Source: Blastococcus sp. CPCC 205250 (lineage in GTDB: Bacteria > Actinomycetota > Actinomycetes > Mycobacteriales > Geodermatophilaceae). From it: 64,000 nucleotides of DNA. Position numbers and translations under genes: made by a program. Location: NCBI RefSeq assembly GCF_019799925.1, contig NZ_JABGCG010000013.1, forward strand, positions 62,001 through 126,000. Direction: 5' to 3'. Below, in pieces: positions 27,142 to 34,671 of the stretch. Under the pieces are notes generated by a model, which worked only from the letters and a program-made list of their open reading frames with translations, made no database searches and was not told the DNA's origin. The first letter of the stretch is position 1. Every line of letters starts with the position of its first letter.

Positions 27142-28526
27142 GTGCACCGGTGCTCGACCTGGACCTCGTCCCGCCGCTGGGGGAGCCCCGTCCGCAGCCC
27201 GAGCTGGCGGTCACCGAGCAGACCCTGCCCAACGGGCTGCGCGTCGTCGTCGTCCCGCGGCCCGGCGTCCCGCTGGTGGAGCTGCGCCTGCGGGTGCCCT
27301 TCGCCGCCGGGACGGCGCGTGCCGCCGCCCAGCACGCCGCCCGCGCCTCGGTGCTGTCCGGCGCCGTGCTGCTGGGCACCGACCGGCACGACCAGACCCA
27401 GATCGCCCAGCTGGTGCAGGCCCACGGCGGCGAGCTCGCGGTGTCGACCGACCCCGACCGGGTGCTGTTCTCCACCACCCTGCTCACCGACGGGCTGGCG
27501 CCGGTCCTCGGCGTGCTCGCCGAGGTGCTCACCTCGGCCACCTACCCGAACGCGCAGGTCGTGGCCGAGGGCGCGCGGGTCGCCGAGCGGATCGCCATCG
27601 CCCGCTCCCAGCCGGGCGTCATCGCCCGCACCGCGCTGGCCGAGCGGCGCTACGGCGCCCACCCCTACGCGCTGCAGCTGCCCGCAGCCGAGCAGGTGGC
27701 GCTGGTCCGGGCCGCCGCGCTGCGCAAGCTGCACCGCGACCGGATCGTCCCGGCCGGCAGCACGCTCGTGCTCGTCGGCGACCTCGACCCGGCCGCGGCC
27801 GTCGACGCCGCCGGCGCCGCCCTGGCCGGCTGGACCGGCGAGGGCAGCGCCGTGGTCGCCCCGCCGGTCACCGAGCAGCGCCCCGGCGCCCTCCAGGTCG
27901 TCGACCGGCCCGGTGCGGTGCAGTCCAACCTGCGCCTGGGCGGACCGGCGCCCCGCCGCACCGACGCCGACCTGGCCGCCGTCCGGCTGGCCAACATGGT
28001 GTTCGGCGGCTACTTCTCCTCGCGGCTGGTGGAGAACATCCGCGAGCGGCGCGGCTACACCTACAGCCCCCGCAGCTCGGTCGACCACCTGGCGGCGTCC
28101 TCGTCGTTCCTCGTCGAGGCCGACGTCGCCACCGAGGTGACCGGACCGGCGCTGCTCGAGACGGTGTACGAGCTGGGCCGCATGGCGCTGCTGCCGGTGA
28201 CCGAGGCGGAGCTCGACGGGGCCCGCCGCTACGTGCTCGGCAGCATGGCACTGTCGACCGCCACCCACGCCGGGCTGGCCAGCACGCTGTCGGCGCTGAT
28301 CGGCGCGGGCCTGACCCCCGAGTGGCTGGCCGAGCACCAGCGCGCGCTCGCCGCCGTCACCGTCGAGGAGGTGCAGGAGGCGGCCCGCCGCTACCTGGTG
28401 CCCGACGCGCTCACCGCCGTCGTCGTCGGCGACGCCGGGCAGGTCGCCGAGCCGCTGCGGACCCTGGGCGCCGTCGAGGTGACCGCGGCCGCGGACGTGG
28501 TGGACGCGGCGGCGGACGGCGCGTGA
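27138..28526 (+). CDS. M16 family peptidase-like protein, non-catalytic subunit
   Basis: This 462-aa protein has the M16 fold, but the HxxEH motif is absent: the equivalent stretch reads RAAAQHAARASVLSG. It keeps the substrate-binding motif RERRGYTYSPRSS in the C-terminal half. It is therefore expected to be the structural partner of the upstream peptidase. The ATG at 27138 lies in an ATGA overlap, and the stop overlaps the nudC start (GTGA), making a three-gene coupled operon. Confidence 0.92.
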   Translation: MSAPVLDLDLVPPLGEPRPQPELAVTEQTLPNGLRVVVVPRPGVPLVELRLRVPFAAGTARAAAQHAARASVLSGAVLLGTDRHDQTQIAQLVQAHGGELAVSTDPDRVLFSTTLLTDGLAPVLGVLAEVLTSATYPNAQVVAEGARVAERIAIARSQPGVIARTALAERRYGAHPYALQLPAAEQVALVRAAALRKLHRDRIVPAGSTLVLVGDLDPAAAVDAAGAALAGWTGEGSAVVAPPVTEQRPGALQVVDRPGAVQSNLRLGGPAPRRTDADLAAVRLANMVFGGYFSSRLVENIRERRGYTYSPRSSVDHLAASSSFLVEADVATEVTGPALLETVYELGRMALLPVTEAELDGARRYVLGSMALSTATHAGLASTLSALIGAGLTPEWLAEHQRALAAVTVEEVQEAARRYLVPDALTAVVVGDAGQVAEPLRTLGAVEVTAAADVVDAAADGA

Positions 28527-29476
28527 GCGTCCCCGACGGCGGCAGCACGCCCGCCGACGTCGCCCCGCGCGACCAGTGGGGCGACGACACCCGCGCCACC
28601 ACCGGCCTCGTGCCGGTGCTCTCCCGGTCCGCCCACGACCGGGCGCACCTGGCCCGCGCACTGCCCGACCCCGCCGGCGGCCGGCCGGTCCGCGTGCTCA
28701 CCGTCGACCCGCGCGGCGCGGTGCCGGTGCGCCGCACGTCCGGCGGCCCGGAGCTGGTGTGGGACGAGCAGCCGGCCCTGCCGCCCGGCTCGGTCTACCT
28801 CGGCGAGGCCGACGGCGTGCCCTTCGCCGCCGTCCGCGGCGAGCGGGCGCCGACGGTGGACGGCCGGGACGTCGACGGCTGGCACGACCTGCGCGAGCTC
28901 GGCGCCGACCTCGGGGACCTCGACGCGGGGCTGCTGACCGAGGCCATCGGCATCCTCGAGTGGCACGCCCGCGCGCGGTTCAGCCCCCTGTCCGGCGCGC
29001 CCACCACGATCGAGCGCGCCGGCTGGGTGCAGCGCGACCCGGTCACCGGCGCCGAGCTGTTCCCGCGCACCGACCCGGCGGTGATCATGCTCGTCCACGA
29101 CGGCGGCGACCGCTGCGTGCTCGGCCGCCAGGCGGTGTGGCCGCCCGGCCGGTTCTCGATCCTCGCGGGCTTCGTGGAGCCGGGGGAGTCCGCGGAGGGC
29201 GCGGTGGCGCGCGAGGTGGCCGAGGAGGTCGGCCTGCGGGTCACCGACATCCGCTACGTGGCCAGCCAGCCGTGGCCGTTCCCGCAGTCGCTGATGCTCG
29301 GCTTCACGGCGCGGTTGGAGGGCGACCCCACGCTGCGGCTGGACCCGACCGAGATCGAGGAGGCCCGCTGGTTCACCCGTGACGAGCTGCGGGCCGGGGA
29401 GGGCCCGAAGGCCGTGCCCCCGTCGGTGTCGATCGCGCGCACCATCATCGACCGCTGGGTGGCCGGCGAGATCTGA
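28523..29476 (+). CDS. nudC: NudC-type NAD(H) pyrophosphatase (Nudix), zinc site lost
   Basis: This 317-aa protein has a Nudix box with the core GFVEPGESAEGAVARE followed by EEVGL, then the NudC-specific SQPWPFPQS. It should hydrolyse NAD(H) to NMN(H) and AMP, and family members also remove NAD caps from RNA. Unusually, the zinc-ribbon Cys are missing: where typical members have an FCxxCG knuckle, this has FSPLSGAP, and the second pair is replaced by WVQRDPVTGAELFP. The start is a GTG overlapping the M16 stop. It is separated by only 3 bp from the convergent kinase-like gene. The Rv3199c position is conserved, next to the redoxin/uvrD2 cluster. Confidence 0.92.
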   Translation: MSVPDGGSTPADVAPRDQWGDDTRATTGLVPVLSRSAHDRAHLARALPDPAGGRPVRVLTVDPRGAVPVRRTSGGPELVWDEQPALPPGSVYLGEADGVPFAAVRGERAPTVDGRDVDGWHDLRELGADLGDLDAGLLTEAIGILEWHARARFSPLSGAPTTIERAGWVQRDPVTGAELFPRTDPAVIMLVHDGGDRCVLGRQAVWPPGRFSILAGFVEPGESAEGAVAREVAEEVGLRVTDIRYVASQPWPFPQSLMLGFTARLEGDPTLRLDPTEIEEARWFTRDELRAGEGPKAVPPSVSIARTIIDRWVAGEI

Positions 29477-29479
29477 GCC

Positions 29480-30130
29480 TCAGCCGAGGCGGCCCTGCAG
29501 GACGAGCGCGGGGTGGTCGGGAGAGTCGGCGAGGACCACGGCGTCGGCCAGCGCCGCCGGGTCCACCTCGTCGTCGTAGCGGTCGAAGGCCGGCAGCTGC
29601 CACGCGTCGGCGGCCGGTGTCCGGCGGCGGCGGGCCGCCGGGGCCACCCGCAGGTGGACGACGACGTCGAACGCCAGACCGACGCCCTGCAGCAGCGACC
29701 CCGCCACCAGCACGACCCCGCCGGGCGGCAGCGGCCGGCGCGGCAGCCGGGCGGCCCGGTCGCGCTCGAGGTCCCACAGCACCGGGAGGTACTCGCCGCT
29801 GCCGCCGGGACCCAGCGGGTCCAGCACCTCGCGCGCCAGCGCGCCGGTGTCCAGCCAGTCGGTGTAGCGCGCGTCGGGATCGGTGCGGCCGTGCTCCAGG
29901 CGCAGGGACGCCGGCCGGTAGAAGCCCGTCGCGGGGACGACGGCGGCGGGGTGCCCGAGCACCGGAAGCCGGCCCGCCACGTCGTCGGCCAGCGCGGTGG
30001 GCCCGGCGATCTCCGGGCCGTCGACGGCGACGCGCAGCGCGGTGGCGCCCGGCTCCGGGGGGAGTGCGGCGAGCAGCCCGGCCAGCCGGCCGGCCAGCCC
30101 CTCGCGGGTGAGCGGTTCGGGCCGGGTCAG
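29480..30130 (-). CDS. Uridine-kinase-like P-loop protein with degenerate Walker A
   Basis: This 216-aa protein resembles actinobacterial uridine/nucleoside kinase-like proteins in layout: RVAVDGPEIAGPTALADDVA, then FYRPASLRLEHGRTDPDARYTDWLD, then VVLVAGSLLQ and a late RY/DAVVLADSP. The P-loop, however, reads G38-PEIA-G43-P44-T45: the invariant Lys is Pro. Kinase activity is therefore doubtful. No ATG/GTG/TTG start precedes the P-loop in frame near the expected N-terminus. The best start is a CTG at 30130 overlapping the stop of the ANTAR gene (CTGA), which implies translational coupling. It may be a pseudo-kinase with a binding or regulatory role. Confidence 0.7.
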   Translation of the reverse strand: MTRPEPLTREGLAGRLAGLLAALPPEPGATALRVAVDGPEIAGPTALADDVAGRLPVLGHPAAVVPATGFYRPASLRLEHGRTDPDARYTDWLDTGALAREVLDPLGPGGSGEYLPVLWDLERDRAARLPRRPLPPGGVVLVAGSLLQGVGLAFDVVVHLRVAPAARRRRTPAADAWQLPAFDRYDDEVDPAALADAVVLADSPDHPALVLQGRLG

Positions 30131-30771
30131 GAGCGGCCGTCCGCCACGACGACCGCGCCCGCGCGGGTCCTGGCCCGGCGCGGGCCGGAGGCCCGCGGGG
30201 CGGGCGGCAGCGGGGTCTCGGCGGGCGCGGCGGCACCGGCGGTCGCGGGGACGGCGGGCGCCGCCGCGAGCGGGACGCCCGGACGCTCCTCCAGCGGGGC
30301 CAGCACGGCGCGGGCGAGCTCGTGCACCGGGCGCCCGGTGCTGCGTGCCTCCCCCCGGAGCAGCTCGAAGGCCGAGCGGGGCGTGGTCCGGTGGCGCTCG
30401 GCCAGCACCCCGATGGCCCGCTCGGTGGCGACGCGGGCGGCGAGGGCGTGCTCGAGCTGGGCGACGGTGCGCTCCAGGGAGGCCAGGCGCAGGTCGCGGG
30501 GGTCGACGTCGGGGTCGCCCTCGCCCGTCGCCGCGCCACGGGCGGCCAACCGGGCAGTCCGGTCGGGCTCCGGCGCCAGGCCCGCGTCCTCGGCCAGGAG
30601 GTCGGCCAGCGACATCCCCTCGAGGAGGTCGTCCACGTCGGCAGCGGCACCCGGGGCGACCACCGACCAGCCGCGGGTCGTCCTCAGCACCCACACCGCC
30701 GGGGTGTCGGTGGCCGGGGCGTCGTCGGGGCAGCCGGGGCCACGCCCGGCGTGCTCGGGACGGGTGCTCAC
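30127..30771 (-). CDS. ANTAR-domain protein
   Basis: This 214-aa protein has an N-terminal part of about 90 residues that I do not recognise (with WVLRTTRGWSVVAPGA). An ANTAR domain follows (about 113-175: LERTVAQLEHALAARVATER and then AIGVLAERHRTTPRSAFELLR...ARSTGRPVHELARAVL), then a Pro/Ala tail. ANTAR domains bind paired hairpins in nascent RNA and prevent termination. GTG 30771 is chosen because GGAGG lies about 8 bp upstream; an upstream GTG at 30849 would add 26 residues. No cognate kinase is adjacent; the downstream neighbour is the kinase-like protein above. Confidence 0.85.
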   Translation of the reverse strand: MSTRPEHAGRGPGCPDDAPATDTPAVWVLRTTRGWSVVAPGAAADVDDLLEGMSLADLLAEDAGLAPEPDRTARLAARGAATGEGDPDVDPRDLRLASLERTVAQLEHALAARVATERAIGVLAERHRTTPRSAFELLRGEARSTGRPVHELARAVLAPLEERPGVPLAAAPAVPATAGAAAPAETPLPPAPRASGPRRARTRAGAVVVADGRS

Positions 30772-30943
30772 CTGCGGACCTCCGACGGGATCTGCGGACA
30801 CGGACGGGCACGGGCCGCCGCGCGCGGTCCGCTCGCAGGGATGATGCACTGTCCGGCGCCCGCGTCGTAGAACCCGCCGCGGAACGGCCCGGCCGTCGGC
30901 GCCGGGACCGGACCGCGGGCCGCCGGGGGCAGCCGGTGCCGGA

Positions 30944-31207
30944 TCAGGCGCCGGGCAGCTGCGCGAGCTGGGCCTTGACCTGGTCGAGCGAGGGGTTGGT
31001 GAGCGCGGCGCCGTCGGCGAACACCAGGGTCGGGACCGTGCGGTTCCCGCCGTTGGCGGCCATGACGACGTCCGCGGCGCCCTCGGTCACCTCGATGTCG
31101 ACCTCGGCGAACTCGATGCCCTCGCGCTGCATCAGCTTCTTCAGCCGGTTGCAGTAGCCGCACCACGTGGTGGTGTACATGGTCACGGCGGCGGTGGCGG
31201 CGCTCAT
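30944..31207 (-). CDS. mrx1: Mycoredoxin (glutaredoxin-fold, WCGYC)
   Basis: This 87-aa glutaredoxin fold has the redox motif WCGYC (about residues 15-19) and TVPTLVFADG, the cis-Pro loop. Mycoredoxins reduce mixed disulfides between proteins and mycothiol, the main low-molecular-weight thiol in actinobacteria. The position next to uvrD2 and nudC matches Rv3198A in M. tuberculosis. The ATG at 31207 has GGGAGGA about 7 bp upstream. It is divergent from uvrD2 across 124 bp. Confidence 0.92.
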   Translation of the reverse strand: MSAATAAVTMYTTTWCGYCNRLKKLMQREGIEFAEVDIEVTEGAADVVMAANGGNRTVPTLVFADGAALTNPSLDQVKAQLAQLPGA

Positions 31208-31331
31208 CGAGGGTCCTCCCAGGTGCTGGCGTGGTTCAGGTCCGGGACGGTTCCGCTGTCCCGGACCGGGCAACGCCGCCGGGCCGGGGATGCTTCCCGG
31301 GTCTGTCGGGCGGGGCTGGGAGTATCGAGGG

Positions 31332-33326
31332 GTGAGTGCGGGAGAGCGGGGCGGCGAGGCGGTGCTCGCGGGGCTGGACGACGAGCAGCGGGCCGCGGCC
31401 TCGGCGGTGAGCGGGCCGGTCTGCATCCTGGCCGGCGCCGGCACGGGCAAGACCCGCACGATCACCCACCGCATCGCCTACGGCGTGCACGTCGGCGCGT
31501 TCGCCCCGGAGACGGTGCTGGCCGTCACCTTCACGGCGCGCGCGGCGGGGGAGCTGCGCACCCGGCTGGCCTCCCTCGGCGTCGGCGGCGTCCAGGCGCG
31601 CACCTTCCACGCCGCGGCCATGCGCCAGCTGCGCTACTTCGCCCCCCAGGTGCTCGGCGGGCCCATGCCGCCGCTGATCGAGAACAAGCTGCGGGTGGTC
31701 GGCAACGCCGCGGCCCGCGCCCGGCTGACGACCGACCGCACCAGCCTCCGCGACCTCGCCAGCGAGATCGAGTGGGCCAAGACCACGCTCGCCACGCCCG
31801 AGGACTACCCGGCCAAGGCGGCCGCCGCCGGCCGGGAGCCGCCGTTCGAGGCCGCCGCCGTCGCGCAGGTCTACGCCTCCTACGAGGCGGCCAAGCAGCG
31901 CGACGGCGCGCTGGACTTCGAGGACCTGCTGCTGGTCACCGCCTATGCGCTGGAGGAGCACCAGCAGGTCTCCCGCCAGGTCCGCGCCCAGTACCGGCAC
32001 TTCGTCGTCGACGAGTACCAGGACGTCAACCCGCTGCAGCAGCGGCTGCTCGACGCCTGGCTGGGCGGCCGCGCCGACGTCTGCGTCGTCGGCGACCCCA
32101 ACCAGACCATCTACTCCTTCACCGGCGCCGACCCGGACTACCTGCTCGGCTTCGCCGACCGCTATCCCGACGCCGAGGTGGTCAAGCTCGAGCGCGACTA
32201 CCGCTCCACGCCGCAGGTGGTCGGCCTGGCCAACAAGCTGATCGGCCAGGCGCCCCGGCGCAAGGGACTGCCCGGGTTGCGGCTGCTGGGTCAGCGCGCC
32301 GAGGGCCCGGCGCCGCGCTTCGCCGAGCACCCGGACGAGCCGGCCGAGGCGAAGGCGGTCGCGGCCGCCTGCCGGGAGCTGGTCGACGCCGGCACCCCCG
32401 CTGCCGAGATCGCCATCCTCTTCCGGATCAACGCGCAGTCGGAGGTCTACGAGAACGCGCTCACCGACGCCGGGGTGCCGTACGTGCTCAAGGGCGGCGA
32501 GCGGTTCTTCGAGCGGCCCGAGGTCCGCGAGGCGGTCCTGCTGCTGCGCGGCGCGGCAGCCGGGGGCAGCGAGCCCGGCGCGCTGGTGCCCACGGTCCGC
32601 GACGTGCTGGCCTCCACGGGCTGGGTCGAGCACCGGCCCCCCGCCGGCGGCGCGGCCCGGGACCGTTGGCAGTCGCTGTCGGCCCTGGTCGACCTCGCCG
32701 TCGACCTGGTCGCCGAGAACCCCTCGCTGGACCTGCCCGGGTTCGTCGCTCACCTCGCCCAGCGCGCCGACGCCCAGCACGCCCCGACCGTCCAGGGCGT
32801 CACGCTCGCCTCCATGCACGCGGCCAAGGGCCTGGAGTGGGACGCCGTCTTCGTCGTCGGCCTGGTCGACGGCGTCCTGCCGATCAGCCAGTCCCTGGCG
32901 CGGCCCGACGCGGTGGAGGAGGAGCGCCGGCTGCTGTACGTGGCCGTCACCCGAGCGCGCGAGCAGCTGACCCTCTCCTGGTCGCTGGCCCGCAACCCCG
33001 GAGCGCGGCGCAGCCGGCCGCGCAGCCGCTTCCTCGACGGCCTGGCGCCGGACTCCGCGGCGTCGGTCCCGGCGCGCAGGCCGAAGAAGGCCAAGGTCGA
33101 GCTCGACGGCGAGGCGGGGGAGCTGTTCGAGCGGCTCCGCGCCTGGCGCAGCTCGGCGGCGCAGGCGGCCTCCGTGCCGGCCTACGTGGTCTTCCCCGAC
33201 GCGACCCTGCAGGCCATCGCCGAGACGCGCCCGGCCAACCTGCGGGAGCTCGCCGGCCTACCCGGCATCGGCGCCCGCAAGCTCGAGCTCTACGGCGAGG
33301 ACGTGCTGGCGACCGTCGGCGAGTGA
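31332..33326 (+). CDS. uvrD2: UvrD2-type ATP-dependent DNA helicase with HRDC, no tetracysteine motif
   Basis: This protein has 664 aa. Its superfamily 1 motor has Walker A GAGTGKT, Walker B VVDEYQDVNPLQQ, a SMHAAKGLEWDAV motif and motif VI (RRLLYVAVTRAREQL). A C-terminal HRDC domain (TLQAIAETRPANLRELAGLPGIG) marks the UvrD2 subtype. Mycobacterial UvrD2 carries a CxxC-(14)-CxxC module between motor and HRDC. Here the linker (RPRSRFLDGLAPDSAAS to KKAKVELDGEAGELFERL) has no Cys at all. The start is a GTG at 31332. It unwinds 3'-tailed DNA in repair or replication restart. Its location next to mrx1, nudC and whiB7 matches mycobacteria. Confidence 0.93.
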   Translation: MSAGERGGEAVLAGLDDEQRAAASAVSGPVCILAGAGTGKTRTITHRIAYGVHVGAFAPETVLAVTFTARAAGELRTRLASLGVGGVQARTFHAAAMRQLRYFAPQVLGGPMPPLIENKLRVVGNAAARARLTTDRTSLRDLASEIEWAKTTLATPEDYPAKAAAAGREPPFEAAAVAQVYASYEAAKQRDGALDFEDLLLVTAYALEEHQQVSRQVRAQYRHFVVDEYQDVNPLQQRLLDAWLGGRADVCVVGDPNQTIYSFTGADPDYLLGFADRYPDAEVVKLERDYRSTPQVVGLANKLIGQAPRRKGLPGLRLLGQRAEGPAPRFAEHPDEPAEAKAVAAACRELVDAGTPAAEIAILFRINAQSEVYENALTDAGVPYVLKGGERFFERPEVREAVLLLRGAAAGGSEPGALVPTVRDVLASTGWVEHRPPAGGAARDRWQSLSALVDLAVDLVAENPSLDLPGFVAHLAQRADAQHAPTVQGVTLASMHAAKGLEWDAVFVVGLVDGVLPISQSLARPDAVEEERRLLYVAVTRAREQLTLSWSLARNPGARRSRPRSRFLDGLAPDSAASVPARRPKKAKVELDGEAGELFERLRAWRSSAAQAASVPAYVVFPDATLQAIAETRPANLRELAGLPGIGARKLELYGEDVLATVGE

Positions 33327-33334
33327 CCGTCGAC

Positions 33335-33357
33335 ACACCGTCACGGCAGGACGGTGT
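33335..33357 (+). terminator. Weak hairpin after uvrD2
   Basis: An 8-bp stem (ACACCGTC / GACGGTGT) with a 7-nt loop starts 8 bp after the stop. A second perfect 7-bp hairpin lies at 33373-33389, just before the whiB7 promoter. Confidence 0.4.
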
Positions 33358-33393
33358 CGGAGCGGTCGTCCCCGCGTCCGGAGGACGCGCTCG

Positions 33394-33432
33394 TTAATTG
33401 CGTTGACCGCCTTCCGCGGCGGCCCCTACTGT
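33394..33432 (+). promoter_or_regulatory. whiB7 promoter with AT-rich element
   Basis: TTGACC (33403-33408) and TACTGT (33427-33432) are separated by 18 bp and fit a housekeeping-type promoter. An AT-rich patch (TTAATTG, 33394-33400) sits 2 bp upstream of the -35 box, in a region otherwise almost free of A/T. WhiB7 proteins bind AT-rich DNA next to the -35 through their AT-hook, so this is the likely autoregulatory site. The transcript would start near 33439. Confidence 0.7.
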
Positions 33433-33524
33433 CCTGATCGCGCCCGGGGACGACCTCGGGCCGCACCAACTCCGGTGCCGCCGACGACGGCCGCACCGCG
33501 TCCCCGGGAGGAGGGGTGGCACAG

Positions 33525-33809
33525 GTGATCAGCACGACGTTCCCGTCCGCCCCCGCCCTCGTCGCCGGGGTCCTCGTCGCGCGTCCGGCCGCCCTCGGCA
33601 CCGCCTGGACCGTCCCCGCGACGCTGCCGGCTGCCGCTCCCGCCCCGGCGTACGGCACCGGCGTGCCCTCGGCCCGCCTGCGCGCACTGATCGGCGGCAT
33701 GCCGTTCGGCACCGGCACCGCCACCGCCACCGATGAGCGGCACCTCGACATCCAGTCCAAGAACACGACCCCCCTCGGGCTCCACACCCCGAGCAGGCCG
33801 CTGAGCTAG
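33525..33809 (+). CDS. Upstream ORF in the whiB7 leader
   Basis: An open frame of 94 codons starts with GTG 33525 (VISTTFPSAPALVAGVLVAR) behind a strong GGGAGGAGGGG; an in-frame GTG at 33516 is the alternative. It lies entirely between the whiB7 promoter and a terminator-like hairpin and ends 19-20 nt before the hairpin. The peptide has no recognisable domain and is Ala/Pro/Thr-rich. whiB7 genes of other actinobacteria are known to be preceded by a uORF whose translation controls read-through; this frame is in the right place. Sequence conservation was not tested. Confidence 0.6.
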   Translation: MISTTFPSAPALVAGVLVARPAALGTAWTVPATLPAAAPAPAYGTGVPSARLRALIGGMPFGTGTATATDERHLDIQSKNTTPLGLHTPSRPLS

Positions 33810-33827
33810 CGCTCACCGGACCTCCTC

Positions 33828-33864
33828 GAGGCCGCGGAACCCGGACACCGGGATCCGCGGCCTT
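33828..33864 (+). terminator. Attenuator-like hairpin in the whiB7 leader
   Basis: A 10-bp perfect stem (AGGCCGCGGA at 33829-33838 with TCCGCGGCCT at 33854-33863, extendable by one G-U) continues, after an A.A mismatch, into five more pairs (CCCGG/CCGGG) closed by a 3-nt loop. It is followed by TCGTCTTCCT, pyrimidine-rich. It stands between the uORF and whiB7, so it should stop most transcripts unless disrupted. Confidence 0.65.
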
Positions 33865-33941
33865 CGTCTTCCTGCGGCCCCGGCCCCGATCACCGGTCGG
33901 CCACCGCCGGCCGCAGACGACGAGTACGAGGAGGAGCGGAC

Positions 33942-34286
33942 GTGCAGTCGACCCTGACCCGCCCGACGTCCCACCGCCGGTCCGGGCACCCCCGGACCGG
34001 TGGGGTCACCCCCCGCCAGCCGCTGGCGCCGGCGGCTCCGGCGCCCGTGCGCCGGCCGCTGCCCTGCCGCGAGGACGACCGCGACCTGTGGTTCGCCGAG
34101 CGGCCCGAGCAGCTGGAGATGGCCAAGGCGCTGTGCGCCGACTGCCCGGTGCGCGACGCCTGCCTGGCCGGCGCCCTGTCCCGCGCCGAGCCCTGGGGCG
34201 TCTGGGGCGGCGAGATCTTCGAGCGCGGCACGGTCATCGCCCGCAAGCGGCCGCGGGGACGCCCCCGCAAGGTCGTCGCGGCCTAG
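33942..34286 (+). CDS. whiB7: WhiB7 iron-sulfur transcription regulator
   Basis: This 114-aa protein has four cluster Cys: PLPC, then LCADC and DAC (C-xxx-C spacing CADCPVRDAC). The motif EPWGVWGGE follows, then a C-terminal AT-hook RPRGRPRK. These mark the WhiB7 subtype, which binds the primary sigma factor and activates intrinsic antibiotic-resistance genes. The GTG at 33942 follows GAGGAGGAG. It lies downstream of uvrD2, as in mycobacteria (Rv3197A). The long leader, with promoter, uORF and hairpin, indicates control by attenuation as well as autoactivation. Confidence 0.95.
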   Translation: MQSTLTRPTSHRRSGHPRTGGVTPRQPLAPAAPAPVRRPLPCREDDRDLWFAERPEQLEMAKALCADCPVRDACLAGALSRAEPWGVWGGEIFERGTVIARKRPRGRPRKVVAA

Positions 34287-34292
34287 CCCCCC

Positions 34293-34333
34293 GGCGGAGG
34301 ACGACCCCGGTACGTCCCGGGTCGTCCTCCGCC
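34293..34333 (+). terminator. Terminator hairpin after whiB7
   Basis: A perfect 15-bp stem (GGCGGAGGACGACCC / GGGTCGTCCTCCGCC) with an 11-nt loop begins 7 bp after the stop codon. Confidence 0.75.
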
Positions 34334-34402
34334 CCCACCACACCCCGACACCAGGACGGCCCGCTCCGCGGCGGCCGTCCGCGCGAGACGAAGGCGACCG
34401 AG

Positions 34403-34567
34403 ATGTACGGCTACGAGTACGACCTGGCCTGCGACCGGCTCAGCGAGCTGCGCGTGCAGGCCGACACGGCTGCGCGCCTGCGCCGGCTGCGTGCGGCCCG
34501 GCGATGGGCGCGGCGCGCCGAGTACGCGCGGCTGCGCGCGGCGCGGGCCAGCGCCGCCGTCCGCTGA
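34403..34567 (+). CDS. Small Arg-rich hypothetical protein
   Basis: This 54-aa frame starts with ATG 34403 (MYGYEYDLACDRLSELRVQADTA at the N-terminus, too long to be chance low complexity), followed by an Arg/Ala-rich helical stretch with RAARRWARRAEYARLRAARAS. Charge strongly favours nucleic-acid or ribosome contact, but no family is recognised. It lies between the whiB7 terminator and dapA. An AAGG about 9 bp upstream is a weak ribosome-binding site. It could be a chance frame. Confidence 0.45.
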   Translation: MYGYEYDLACDRLSELRVQADTAARLRRLRAARRWARRAEYARLRAARASAAVR

Positions 34568-34658
34568 CGGTGGTCCCGAGCGAGGAGGGTCCGCCCCCGG
34601 CCCGTCCGGGGGTGGACCCGTCCACGTGGCACGGGTCGGCGGCGGCCCGCGGGCCGGA

Positions 34659-34664
34659 TAGCCT
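34659..34664 (+). promoter_or_regulatory. -10 box of a leaderless transcript (dapA)
   Basis: TAGCCT lies 7 nt before GTG 34672. Confidence 0.5.
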
Positions 34665-34671
34665 CGGTCGC

